A DNA stretch of 26,663 nt, from the NCBI GenBank assembly GCA_038106885.1, contig JAYNFX010000023.1:1-26663 (forward strand). Reading direction: 5' to 3'. Position 1 is the first letter of the stretch. Each line of letters begins with the position of its first letter. The translations under genes and the position numbers were made by a program. Below the pieces are notes generated by a model. The model was not told the origin of the DNA. It did no database searches and was given only the letters and a program-made list of their open reading frames with translations. This DNA comes from UBA3537 sp038106885 (GTDB lineage: Bacteria; Bacteroidota; Bacteroidia; Flavobacteriales; Flavobacteriaceae). Below, one piece after another: positions 15,806 to 23,942 of the stretch.

Positions 15806-18077
15806 CAAGCTCATCAGAATTAATTTGACAGATAAATTCTAATGGCTTGTCTTTATCTACATTATTAAGATCAACACTTGAAGTTCCATATACTGGAAAA
15901 TCAGTTAAAACTTCTCCTTTAGAGTCAAAAAACCAAACTTTATTAGATTGAATATCAGTGATTGTAATAAATATTTTATCATTTAAATAAAATAGTTTTG
16001 GTGGAGTAAAACTTCCATATTCAAGGTCTATTTTTTTATTACCTATTTGTAGATGATTGTCCCACTGAGCAATAATTAATTTGTTTGAGGCTAATAAATT
16101 AGTATTTGATTCAAATCCAAGTGTTTTTCTACTAACTCTTCCTTTAGTATCTACTTGAATAATATCACCATTAATTCCAATTGTAGTAAACATATCGTTG
16201 TTAAAAAATAATTCTTGGTTTGAAAATTTGAAATTTTCTTCAACTGGTATTCTTGTTTTTCCTCTACGATTTAAAATTTCAAATTTATCACCACTCAAGA
16301 ATGTAATATAATCTTTATTTCGATGTCTGATATGTTTTGGTTGAGAACTAATATTAGATTTAGAATCATATTTAAACCCTTTCACTCGATTACCTTTGGA
16401 GTTGTACATCAATAAATCGGAATTTTGAACAACCAAAAAACGATAATCTTTATTTTTATCATAATCAAAAACTGAAAGTGGTTTTGAAATATCATCTTTA
16501 AACTTTAATGGAAAATTATTTACATCATTACCTAAAATATCAACTAAATACACTCTATTTTTAGTTGCAAATGCCATCTGCAACCGTCCATTTTTGAATA
16601 AATCAATTTGTTTTACTTCGCCTAAAATAGGACCAGCTAATTTTTTTTTCCAAAGTAAAGTGCCTTTGTTTGATATTAGGTAAAGTTGATTATTTATGTC
16701 TTGTGCTAATATGTCTTTCTGTTTTGTTCTGTGATTATTTATAAATTGAATTTCTCCAATAATTGGTGCATCCAATTTAAAACTAAATTGTTCTTGTACT
16801 TTTTTAAGTGTGTTTGAGTCAGTATTTTTTTTAATTAAACCATTTAGGTGTACGACATTATCATCTTTTATAACTTGAAAACTTGAGTTTTTATATTCGC
16901 GAAGATCTTCTTTAGAAAAGGATGTTTTTAAAGTTGCATTTATAATTAATGCTAAAGCTTCAGGATCTAAGGATTCAACGTATGAGACCTCATCGCTTAA
17001 TAAATTTTTTACAGATTTATAATTTTGGTCATTAGATAAAACATTATTATTTATAAATTCTGAAATAATATTTTCAATGATTATTTCTTTTTCGGCAAAG
17101 ATTATAAAATCATTTATTACTGAATAAAAATTTGCTTTAGTTGATGGAAGTATTTCACCAAAATTTGAATTAATAATAGAGTCATTATTAAATTTAAATA
17201 TAGGTATTGATCGAAATGATTTAATTGATTCTCTATAGCTTAATAAAATATCATTACTTGAATTAACATCAATTGATTGAACTATAATTGCATCACCAAA
17301 TTCAGATTTAATAGTTCCAAATTCTTTTGTTGTATTAAAAAATATCTTTGATGATTCAGGCAGTTTTAATGTGCTGTCAATTTCTTTAATATTATTATAA
17401 AAATTTTCAAAATTTGAATAAACAAACGAATTAAAATTAGAACTAGGACTAATTTCACTTAAGCTAGATTTTTTAGGTGAGATTTCATTGTAAATATTCA
17501 TCCATTTAGAGTCTGTATATACTCCGTCAATTGCAATACTACTAGGGCTGGCATCAATATTTATTATTATATTTTCAAACAATAAGCTTTTTTGTTTTGA
17601 TAAGCTTTTAGGCGAATAATATAATGTAAAAGTTGAGTTGTCTTTGATAATAGAGCTATATTTTAAAAAAGAATGACTTGATTTTGTTTTAGTTAATTCA
17701 GTGTATTTTTTAGTGGAGTTAAAAATCCATATGTCATCTTTAGATTTTGTATTTTTAAAAAGCTTCTCTTGTAAAACATGATTTTTTTTTGCTATAAAAG
17801 TGTAGTCAGATTTAGGGCCATAACATAATAATAATGGCCCAGAAATATTTACACTATCGATTGACATTAGATTATCTTCAATAATAGAAAGTAAATTAGT
17901 TTTTTTGAGTAAAGAATTGTTTACAAGGGCGCTTTTAAAAGTTTCAAATAAATTAATTTGAATAATGAGTTCAGAATCTTCAGGGATATAATCAACTATT
18001 TTTGAATTTAGTTGTTTATTTTTTTGACAGCTAAAAATTAACGCGATAAGAGTGATAAAAAGACTTGCTTTTTTCAT
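15786..18077 (-). CDS. Large lipoprotein of unknown function with a probable C-terminal beta-propeller
   Basis: A lipoprotein of about 763 residues. Starting at the ATG at 18077 puts a clear lipoprotein signal first (MKKASLFITLIALIFSC, lipid Cys17); the same frame extends nine residues upstream to 18104, but that start would bury the signal. The first 420 residues are mixed alpha/beta with recurring Ser/Asn-rich stretches. From about 430 to the end come repeated units of the type hydrophobic strand, N-K/D-K or K-N-G turn, strand ending in a short G-x-x-L/V motif (for example LYLISNKGTLLW, VWFFDSKGEVL), which looks like a PQQ/WD-like propeller. No enzymatic motif is seen. It is next to rnhB on the same strand, separated by 35 bases, and may be cotranscribed. 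Role unknown; envelope location is well supported. Confidence 0.78.
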   Translation of the reverse strand: MKKASLFITLIALIFSCQKNKQLNSKIVDYIPEDSELIIQINLFETFKSALVNNSLLKKTNLLSIIEDNLMSIDSVNISGPLLLCYGPKSDYTFIAKKNHVLQEKLFKNTKSKDDIWIFNSTKKYTELTKTKSSHSFLKYSSIIKDNSTFTLYYSPKSLSKQKSLLFENIIINIDASPSSIAIDGVYTDSKWMNIYNEISPKKSSLSEISPSSNFNSFVYSNFENFYNNIKEIDSTLKLPESSKIFFNTTKEFGTIKSEFGDAIIVQSIDVNSSNDILLSYRESIKSFRSIPIFKFNNDSIINSNFGEILPSTKANFYSVINDFIIFAEKEIIIENIISEFINNNVLSNDQNYKSVKNLLSDEVSYVESLDPEALALIINATLKTSFSKEDLREYKNSSFQVIKDDNVVHLNGLIKKNTDSNTLKKVQEQFSFKLDAPIIGEIQFINNHRTKQKDILAQDINNQLYLISNKGTLLWKKKLAGPILGEVKQIDLFKNGRLQMAFATKNRVYLVDILGNDVNNFPLKFKDDISKPLSVFDYDKNKDYRFLVVQNSDLLMYNSKGNRVKGFKYDSKSNISSQPKHIRHRNKDYITFLSGDKFEILNRRGKTRIPVEENFKFSNQELFFNNDMFTTIGINGDIIQVDTKGRVSRKTLGFESNTNLLASNKLIIAQWDNHLQIGNKKIDLEYGSFTPPKLFYLNDKIFITITDIQSNKVWFFDSKGEVLTDFPVYGTSSVDLNNVDKDKPLEFICQINSDELVMYQMY

Positions 18078-18112
18078 GAGCTTATAGTTTTTGATCACTA
18101 TCAAAGATAAAA

Positions 18113-18709
18113 TTAAAATTCAAAATTTAATTGATTAGGTAATAGTTTAAATGATTTTCTATGATACTTTGATACACCATATTTTTTTATGGCATCCCTG
18201 TGTTCTTTAGTAGGGTAACCTTTATTTTTCTTCCAGTTGTACATTGGAAATTCTTCATGAATTATATTCATATAATTATCTCTGTATGTCTTTGCTAATA
18301 TAGATGCAGCTGCAATATTTAAGTATAAAGAATCTCCTTTAACGACTGTTTGGTATGGAATTTTTTTGTACGGTTTGAAACGATTTCCATCAACTGAAAT
18401 AAAAGACACATTTTGCAATTTACTAATAGCATTATGCATTGCTAATATTGAGGCGTTTAAAATATTGATTTGATCAATTTTATTATTATCAACATGCGAA
18501 ACCCCAAAGCTTATAGCTTTATTTTCAATAATTTCTTTTAATTTAATTCTTTTTGATTCAGAAACTATTTTGGAATCATTTATTGTTTGATTCTCAAAAT
18601 TTTTAGGTAAAATAACAGCAGCAGCAGTTACTGGCCCTGCCAAACAACCTCTTCCAGCTTCATCTGTCCCACACTCAAATTTTTTATTTGTTAAGCTTTT
18701 AGCTAACAC
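18113..18709 (-). CDS. rnhB: Ribonuclease HII
   Basis: Cuts RNA in RNA/DNA hybrids and removes single ribonucleotides misinserted into DNA. The 198-residue protein carries the RNase HII signature CGTDEAGRGCLAGPVTAAAV; DEAGRG at 16-21 supplies the first two metal-binding acids. A further acidic residue is in SVDGNRF, and AAASILAKTYRD is the conserved Ser/Lys helix. The length matches the family. The start is GTG at 18709: it is the only start that keeps the full DEAGRG region with a sensible N-terminus. It is the first gene of a probable two-gene unit with the downstream lipoprotein gene. Confidence 0.95.
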   Translation of the reverse strand: MLAKSLTNKKFECGTDEAGRGCLAGPVTAAAVILPKNFENQTINDSKIVSESKRIKLKEIIENKAISFGVSHVDNNKIDQINILNASILAMHNAISKLQNVSFISVDGNRFKPYKKIPYQTVVKGDSLYLNIAAASILAKTYRDNYMNIIHEEFPMYNWKKNKGYPTKEHRDAIKKYGVSKYHRKSFKLLPNQLNFEF

Positions 18710-18755
18710 AAAGTACTTGGATTTAAAAAAGTTGATTAATATTTATGTAATTATT

Positions 18756-18763
18756 CAAACCTA
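18756..18763 (-). promoter_or_regulatory. Putative -7 box for rnhB
   Basis: TAGGTTTG on the - strand matches TAnnTTTG and would start transcription about 40 bases before the GTG. No clear -33 partner. It lies back to back with a + strand -7 box at 18785. Confidence 0.45.
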
Positions 18764-18784
18764 TCAAAATCCCTAATAATTTCC

Positions 18785-18792
18785 TACTTTTG
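18785..18792 (+). promoter_or_regulatory. Putative -7 box for the porin gene
   Basis: TACTTTTG matches TAnnTTTG. The ATG at 18818 is 25 bases downstream, giving a leader of about 20 bases. No good -33 box is present. Confidence 0.5.
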
Positions 18793-18817
18793 AATCAATT
18801 ATATATTATCAAACACT

Positions 18818-20779
18818 ATGCTATACAAACATTTAGTTGTATTTGTAGTTATATTTTTTTCTAACAATTTATTTGCTCAGCGAAACCTGCGCACATTAGA
18901 TGGAAGTGCCAGAGATAAAAATCCTTCAAAAACTAGATTAAATGATAGTTTGTATAATAGGTCTTCAAATAATATAGGAAAAAACCCAAAAGCTAAAATT
19001 GAAGATTATAAAATTATATCAATCTTCCATGACACAACCTATCTTGATACTACGCTTTCTGTTAAGAAAGACTACAAATTTAATTATTTAAGAAAGGATT
19101 ATTTTGATTTATTACCTTTTAACAATATGGGGCAGACATATAATTCACTAACAAAAAATTTAAAGAGTGGAATTATGCTTCCTTCCTTTGGTTCAAAAGC
19201 AAAACATTATAATTATATGGAGAAAAATGACATAAAATATTATCATGTGCCAACTCCGTTAACTGATCTAATGTTTAAGTCAAATTTTGAGCAGGGGCAA
19301 TTACTTGATGCTTTTTACACAGTTAATACTTCAGAACAATTCAATTTCTCTATTGCATATAAGGGAATGAGGTCTCTGGGTAAATACCAACATATATTAT
19401 CTAGCTCTGGTAATTTTAGGTTTACAACCAATTATCACACAAAAGATAAGCGTTATTATTTAAGAGCTCATTTTGTTAATCAATACATGATAAATCAAGA
19501 AAATGGTGGATTGTCAAATGAACAAATTATAGATTTTGAAAGTGGGAACTCTGAGTTTACAGATAGATCACTTTTCGATCCGCTTTTTGAAGATGCTGAG
19601 AGCAACTTAGAAGGGCGAAGGGTTTATTTAGATCATACTTATATGTTAAGACAAAAAGATTCACTGGGGAATAATGGGTTAAAACTTGGGAATACTTTTC
19701 ATTTTGAAAAAAAATATTATCAATTTAAACAGGAAAGAAATTCTGAAGTCTTTGGAAATGCTTTTAGCAATATTGATTTGTTTGATAAAAATACTTTCGA
19801 GCATTTTTATTCAGAACTAAACTTAGAATTCAATAATGAAAAAATTGGAGTTTTAAATGCAAAAGTTGGATATAATCAATTTAATTATGGTTACAATTCT
19901 CTTGTATTTTTAAATGACCAAATAATTATAAATAGATTAAAAGAAAATGCAATTTCATTTGGAGGAGGATATCAAAATGAGCTTGGGCCATTTAATTTAA
20001 GTGCTGATTTAGGTGTCAATATTACAGGTGATCTAAATGGTAATTTTTTGAATGCAAAAGCTGATGTTAATATCTCTGATGATTTAAAAGCTAGTATAAA
20101 TTTAAATACAAATTCTAGTGTGGCAGATTATAATTTCCGCTTGTATCAAAGTGATTATATAAATTATAATTGGTACAATAATTTCAGAAATGAATTATCT
20201 CAAAAATTGAATTTTAATTTAACTTCAAAAATCTTAGGTTCGTTATCAGCCGATTTTAACAATATTAAAAACTATTTATATTTTGAAGATAAAGGATCTG
20301 GTGTAAAGCCATATCAATATGAGGGAACAATTAATTTTGTACGATTCAAATATGAAAAAGAATTTAAATACAGAAAATTTGGTTTATACAATACCGTATT
20401 GTATCAAAATGTATTAGAAGGGTCTTATTACATTAATATTCCAGAGATAAATACTAGGCATACTTTTTATTATAGTGATCATTTATTTAAAAAAGCCATG
20501 TATTTGCAGACAGGTTTTACTTTAAGTTATTTTTCAAAATATAATATGAATGCTTATGATCCTGTTCTTGCCGAATTTTATATTCAAAATGAATCTATAT
20601 TGGGAGGATTCCCAAGATTAGACTTTTTTATAAATGCTAAAATACAGCAGACTCGTTTGTTTTTAAAAGCTGAGCACTTCAACTCTTCAATTACGGGTTA
20701 TAATTATTACTCTGCTCCAAACTATCCCTACAGAGATTTTATTGTTAGGTTTGGAATTGTATGGAATTTCTTTTTGTAA
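18818..20779 (+). CDS. Putative outer-membrane porin (Porin_10-like)
   Basis: A 653-residue protein with a signal peptide (hydrophobic core, likely cut after NNLFA before Gln21). The mature N-terminus has a Ser/Asn/Lys-rich linker, then FHDTTYLDTTLSVKKDYKFNYLRKDYFDLLPFNNMGQ and SFGSKAKHYNYM, characteristic of the Bacteroidota 'putative porin' family. The remainder is a succession of amphipathic beta-strands with alternating hydrophobic and aromatic residues separated by charged turns. It ends FGIVWNFFL, with the terminal hydrophobic/aromatic residue usual for outer-membrane barrels recognised by the BAM complex. Solute specificity is unknown. The last 35 bases overlap the 3' end of the convergent glycosyltransferase gene. 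Confidence 0.85.
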   Translation: MLYKHLVVFVVIFFSNNLFAQRNLRTLDGSARDKNPSKTRLNDSLYNRSSNNIGKNPKAKIEDYKIISIFHDTTYLDTTLSVKKDYKFNYLRKDYFDLLPFNNMGQTYNSLTKNLKSGIMLPSFGSKAKHYNYMEKNDIKYYHVPTPLTDLMFKSNFEQGQLLDAFYTVNTSEQFNFSIAYKGMRSLGKYQHILSSSGNFRFTTNYHTKDKRYYLRAHFVNQYMINQENGGLSNEQIIDFESGNSEFTDRSLFDPLFEDAESNLEGRRVYLDHTYMLRQKDSLGNNGLKLGNTFHFEKKYYQFKQERNSEVFGNAFSNIDLFDKNTFEHFYSELNLEFNNEKIGVLNAKVGYNQFNYGYNSLVFLNDQIIINRLKENAISFGGGYQNELGPFNLSADLGVNITGDLNGNFLNAKADVNISDDLKASINLNTNSSVADYNFRLYQSDYINYNWYNNFRNELSQKLNFNLTSKILGSLSADFNNIKNYLYFEDKGSGVKPYQYEGTINFVRFKYEKEFKYRKFGLYNTVLYQNVLEGSYYINIPEINTRHTFYYSDHLFKKAMYLQTGFTLSYFSKYNMNAYDPVLAEFYIQNESILGGFPRLDFFINAKIQQTRLFLKAEHFNSSITGYNYYSAPNYPYRDFIVRFGIVWNFFL

Positions 20780-21542
20780 GCTTATTACAACTATAATAAA
20801 TATTTTTTACAGAATAATTTTTTTCTTTTAATTTAAAAAGTTGATTAGAATATTTTTTGTTTAAAATAATTAAACATATGTCATAAATAACTTTGAATGT
20901 TCTACTAAGACCATATTTTGATTTGCCGAATTTGCGAGGCATGTGATTTACTGGCACTTGCATTATTTTTAATCCATTCAAAAAGCTGATTGTTGTAATA
21001 TATCGGTGTATTTCCCCACTAAATATTAATTTTTTTGCTGCACTTTCATTAAATATTTTTAAAGCACATCCATTGTCTTTAATTTTAGTTTTTGTTAATA
21101 TTTGAATTATGTAATTGGCAATTATTGATGGGATTTTTTTAAAGAAAGGATCTTTACGTTCTTTACGAAAACCTACTATTAAATCTAAACTTTTATTTTT
21201 AAGAATTTCTAGCATCCATGGAATATCGTGAGGGTCATTTTGTAAATCTCCATCCATAGTAACAATGTAATTCCCTTTAGAAAAATCTATTCCTGCTGCT
21301 ATTGCAGAGCTTTGGCCATAGTTTTTATCTAATTCAATAACTGTTACAGATTTTTCATTTAGTTTTTTTAGTTGATTTGAAGTGCCATCTGTTGACCCAT
21401 CATTCACAAACAGAATCTCATAGTTTAAGTCTTTCAGGGCCTTTGTCAAAGCTAGCCCCATTAACTTCACATTTAAAGCTTCATTGTGAAGCGGGATAAC
21501 TACTGATATTAAATCTGATTTAGAATTACTTGATGATGACAA
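20745..21542 (-). CDS. GT2 family glycosyltransferase, DPM1/GtrB-like, without C-terminal membrane helices
   Basis: A 265-residue family 2 glycosyltransferase that would move a sugar from a nucleotide or polyprenyl donor to a lipid carrier or glycan. Motifs are VVIPLHNEALN at the N-terminus, FVNDGSTDGT near 45-54, MDGDLQNDPHDI (the metal-binding DxD region) near 95-106, and NGCALKIF, all typical of dolichol/undecaprenyl-phosphate glycosyltransferase relatives. Bacterial GtrB-like proteins usually run to about 310 residues with two C-terminal membrane helices after the KYGLSR motif. Here the protein ends in a short polar tail (KLKEKNYSVKNIYYSCNKL) that reads over the porin gene end, so those helices are missing. 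The start is TTG at 21542; no ATG is available. It follows the acyl-CoA dehydrogenase gene by 33 bases on the same strand, so the two are probably cotranscribed. Confidence 0.87.
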   Translation of the reverse strand: MSSSSNSKSDLISVVIPLHNEALNVKLMGLALTKALKDLNYEILFVNDGSTDGTSNQLKKLNEKSVTVIELDKNYGQSSAIAAGIDFSKGNYIVTMDGDLQNDPHDIPWMLEILKNKSLDLIVGFRKERKDPFFKKIPSIIANYIIQILTKTKIKDNGCALKIFNESAAKKLIFSGEIHRYITTISFLNGLKIMQVPVNHMPRKFGKSKYGLSRTFKVIYDICLIILNKKYSNQLFKLKEKNYSVKNIYYSCNKLTKRNSIQFQT

Positions 21543-21575
21543 TTTATAATGTGAATTGACTTTAACTAGGCTAAG

Positions 21576-22718
21576 TTAATCTTTTAAAAGTTCTCTTGAA
21601 ATTACTATTTTTTGTATTTCTGATGTGCCCTCATAGATTTGAGTTACTTTAGCATCTCTCATCATTCGTTCAACATGATAATCTTTTACAAATCCATTAC
21701 CACCATGAATTTGAACAGCTTCAACAGTATGCTGCATAGCTACTTTTGAAGCGTATAATTTTGCCATGGCACTTGATTTGTCATAATTTATATTGTTATC
21801 TTTTTCTATTGCAGCTTTATAAACTAAAAGTCTAGCAGCTTCAATATCTGTTGCCATTTCTGCTAATTTAAAACCAATTGCTTGGTGTTTACTAATTTCC
21901 TTTCCAAATGCTTTACGTTCTTTTGAGTATTTCAAAGCCAATTCGTAAGCTCCTGAAGCAATTCCTAAAGCTTGTGCTGCAATTCCAATTCTACCACCAG
22001 ATAAAGTTTTCATTGCAAATTTGAATCCAAATCCATCTTCACCAATACGATTTTCTTTTGGGACTTTAACATTATTAAATTGTAAAGTGTGAGTGTCACT
22101 TCCTCTAATTCCTAATTTATTTTCTTTTGGACCTATGTGAAAACCAGGTGTATTTCTTTCAACTATAAATGCGTTTATGCCTTTATGCCCTTTAGATTTA
22201 TTTGTTTGTGCAATGACTATGTATATTTGAGCGCGACTTCCATTTGTAATCCAATTTTTAGTTCCATTAATAATATAATGATCTCCTTTATCAACAGCCA
22301 GTGTGGTTTGCGAAGTTGCGTCACTTCCTGCCTCGGGTTCACTCAAACAAAATGCTCCGACCCATTCACCCGTTGATAGTTTTGGTAGATATTTATTTTT
22401 TTGTTTTTTGTTTCCAAACTTTTCTATTCCATAGCAAACTAGTGAATTATTTACAGAGACTATGACACTTGCAGATGCATCTATTTTAGATAATTCTTCA
22501 ATAATCAAAACATAAGACAAAGTATCCATCCCACTTCCCCCGAATTCAGGATCAACCATTATGCCCATAAATCCAAGATCTCCCATTTTTTTTACTAAAT
22601 TGTCAGGAAAATTTTGAAGTTCATCTCGTTCTATAACCCCGGGTAATAGTTCAGTCTTAGCAAATTCTCGCGCAGAATTTCGAATTAAAATTTGTTCTTC
22701 AGAAAGATTAAACTCCAC
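21576..22718 (-). CDS. Acyl-CoA dehydrogenase (short/branched-chain type)
   Basis: An FAD-dependent cytoplasmic enzyme that oxidises acyl-CoA to trans-2-enoyl-CoA, passing electrons to electron-transfer flavoprotein in fatty-acid or branched-chain amino-acid breakdown. Landmarks are FCLSEPEAGSDA (flavin/substrate binding), GTKNWITNGSRA, SGGRIGIAAQALGIA, QIHGGNGFVKDY and, near the end, YEGTSEIQKIVI with the candidate catalytic Glu363. The GTG at 22718 gives 380 residues and the usual N-terminus MEFNLSEEQ. An upstream ATG at 22757 would add 13 unrelated residues and lies inside the -7 promoter box, so it is unlikely to be in the mRNA. The exact acyl chain cannot be told from sequence. Confidence 0.93.
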   Translation of the reverse strand: MEFNLSEEQILIRNSAREFAKTELLPGVIERDELQNFPDNLVKKMGDLGFMGIMVDPEFGGSGMDTLSYVLIIEELSKIDASASVIVSVNNSLVCYGIEKFGNKKQKNKYLPKLSTGEWVGAFCLSEPEAGSDATSQTTLAVDKGDHYIINGTKNWITNGSRAQIYIVIAQTNKSKGHKGINAFIVERNTPGFHIGPKENKLGIRGSDTHTLQFNNVKVPKENRIGEDGFGFKFAMKTLSGGRIGIAAQALGIASGAYELALKYSKERKAFGKEISKHQAIGFKLAEMATDIEAARLLVYKAAIEKDNNINYDKSSAMAKLYASKVAMQHTVEAVQIHGGNGFVKDYHVERMMRDAKVTQIYEGTSEIQKIVISRELLKD

Positions 22719-22754
22719 TATACTTGAAATTATTGAATCATCAATTAATAGTAT

Positions 22755-22762
22755 CAAATATA
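22755..22762 (-). promoter_or_regulatory. -7 promoter box for the acyl-CoA dehydrogenase
   Basis: TATATTTG on the - strand, an exact TAnnTTTG match. Transcription would start near 22750, about 32 bases before the GTG at 22718. No clear -33 partner. Confidence 0.55.
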
Positions 22763-22808
22763 GCTTTTTATTGTGATATTATTATTTTAATTTATAATTA
22801 TTATTAAT

Positions 22809-23873
22809 TTGATAAAAAAAACATACAACATAATTGGTTTGATGTCTGGAACATCATTGGATGGTTTAGATATATGTTATGTAAAGTTCAATAAAGGACT
22901 AGAATGGAAATATGAAATTCTAATTTCTGAAACATTAGCATATGATTCAGAAATGAAATCTGATCTAAAAAAAGCCATAAATTTTAGTTCAAGGGATTTA
23001 GATAATTTAGATAATAAATACACATATTTTTTAGGTGAGAAAATAAATGACTTTATATTAAAAAATAGAATTGAAAATTTAGATGCAATTAGTAGTCATG
23101 GTCATACAATTTTTCATAAACCTGAGAAAGGATTAACATACCAAATAGGGAATTTACCAGAACTATCTAAGTATACTAGAAACACTGTTGTCTGTGATTT
23201 CAGATCTCAAGATGTTGAGATGGGTGGGCAAGGCGCACCTTTGGTGCCCATCGGAGATGAACTTCTATTTTCAAAATATGATTATTGCATAAACTTAGGT
23301 GGATTTTCAAATATATCGTTTAGAGATAATAATCAAAGAATTGCTTTCGATATATGTCCAACAAACATAGTTCTTAATTATTACTCTAGAAGTATTGGTT
23401 TTGATTATGATGATAGAGGTAAGTTAGCAGAGTTAGGAGAATTAAATATACCATTATTAAACAAACTCAATTCATTAGATTTTTACAAAAAAAATTATCC
23501 TAAATCTTTGGGTTATGAATGGGTTACTGATGAAATAATACCTTTATTATCAAATAGTGAATTAGAATTAAAATCAATATTGAGAACTTTTGTAGAACAC
23601 ATAGCAATTCAAATTACTTCAGCTTTGAAAAAAAGAAATCATAAAAAAGGGTTGTGGACTGGAGGTGGTTTGTATAATTCATTTTTGATAAACCGTATTT
23701 CAAAAAATTTAAATCATCAAATAACTTATACAGATGAAAAACTAATTAATTTCAAAGAGGCAGTAATTTTTGCTTTTCTTGGGACATTAAGACTTAGGGA
23801 TGAAATTAATTGTTTGTCAAGTGTTACAGGAGCTTTAAAAAATCATAGTAGTGGTAAAATATATTTTCCTTAA
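22809..23873 (+). CDS. anmK: Anhydro-N-acetylmuramic acid kinase
   Basis: Phosphorylates and opens 1,6-anhydro-MurNAc to MurNAc-6-phosphate during recycling of peptidoglycan turnover products in the cytoplasm. The 354-residue ASKHA-fold kinase shows GLMSGTSLDGLD at 11-22 (phosphate loop), SSHGHTIFHKP, and FRSQDVEMGGQGAPLVP containing the candidate catalytic base Asp135 (Asp182 in E. coli AnmK). NLGGFSNISF and WTGGGLYNSFL are the later nucleotide-binding motifs. The start is TTG at 22809; the next ATG would cut into the phosphate loop. It is divergent from the acyl-CoA dehydrogenase. No murQ or other recycling gene is in the window. Confidence 0.94.
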   Translation: MIKKTYNIIGLMSGTSLDGLDICYVKFNKGLEWKYEILISETLAYDSEMKSDLKKAINFSSRDLDNLDNKYTYFLGEKINDFILKNRIENLDAISSHGHTIFHKPEKGLTYQIGNLPELSKYTRNTVVCDFRSQDVEMGGQGAPLVPIGDELLFSKYDYCINLGGFSNISFRDNNQRIAFDICPTNIVLNYYSRSIGFDYDDRGKLAELGELNIPLLNKLNSLDFYKKNYPKSLGYEWVTDEIIPLLSNSELELKSILRTFVEHIAIQITSALKKRNHKKGLWTGGGLYNSFLINRISKNLNHQITYTDEKLINFKEAVIFAFLGTLRLRDEINCLSSVTGALKNHSSGKIYFP

Positions 23874-23895
23874 CAATATGAGCGGAAATCTTTCA

Positions 23896-23903
23896 TATAT
23901 TTG
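23896..23903 (+). promoter_or_regulatory. -7 promoter box for nhaD
   Basis: TATATTTG lies after the anmK stop and 39 bases before the nhaD ATG, giving a leader of about 35 bases. No -33 TTG at the usual spacing. Confidence 0.5.
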
Positions 23904-23942
23904 TTTTCTTATAAAAAATTAAATCTTAATTAATAACAACTT

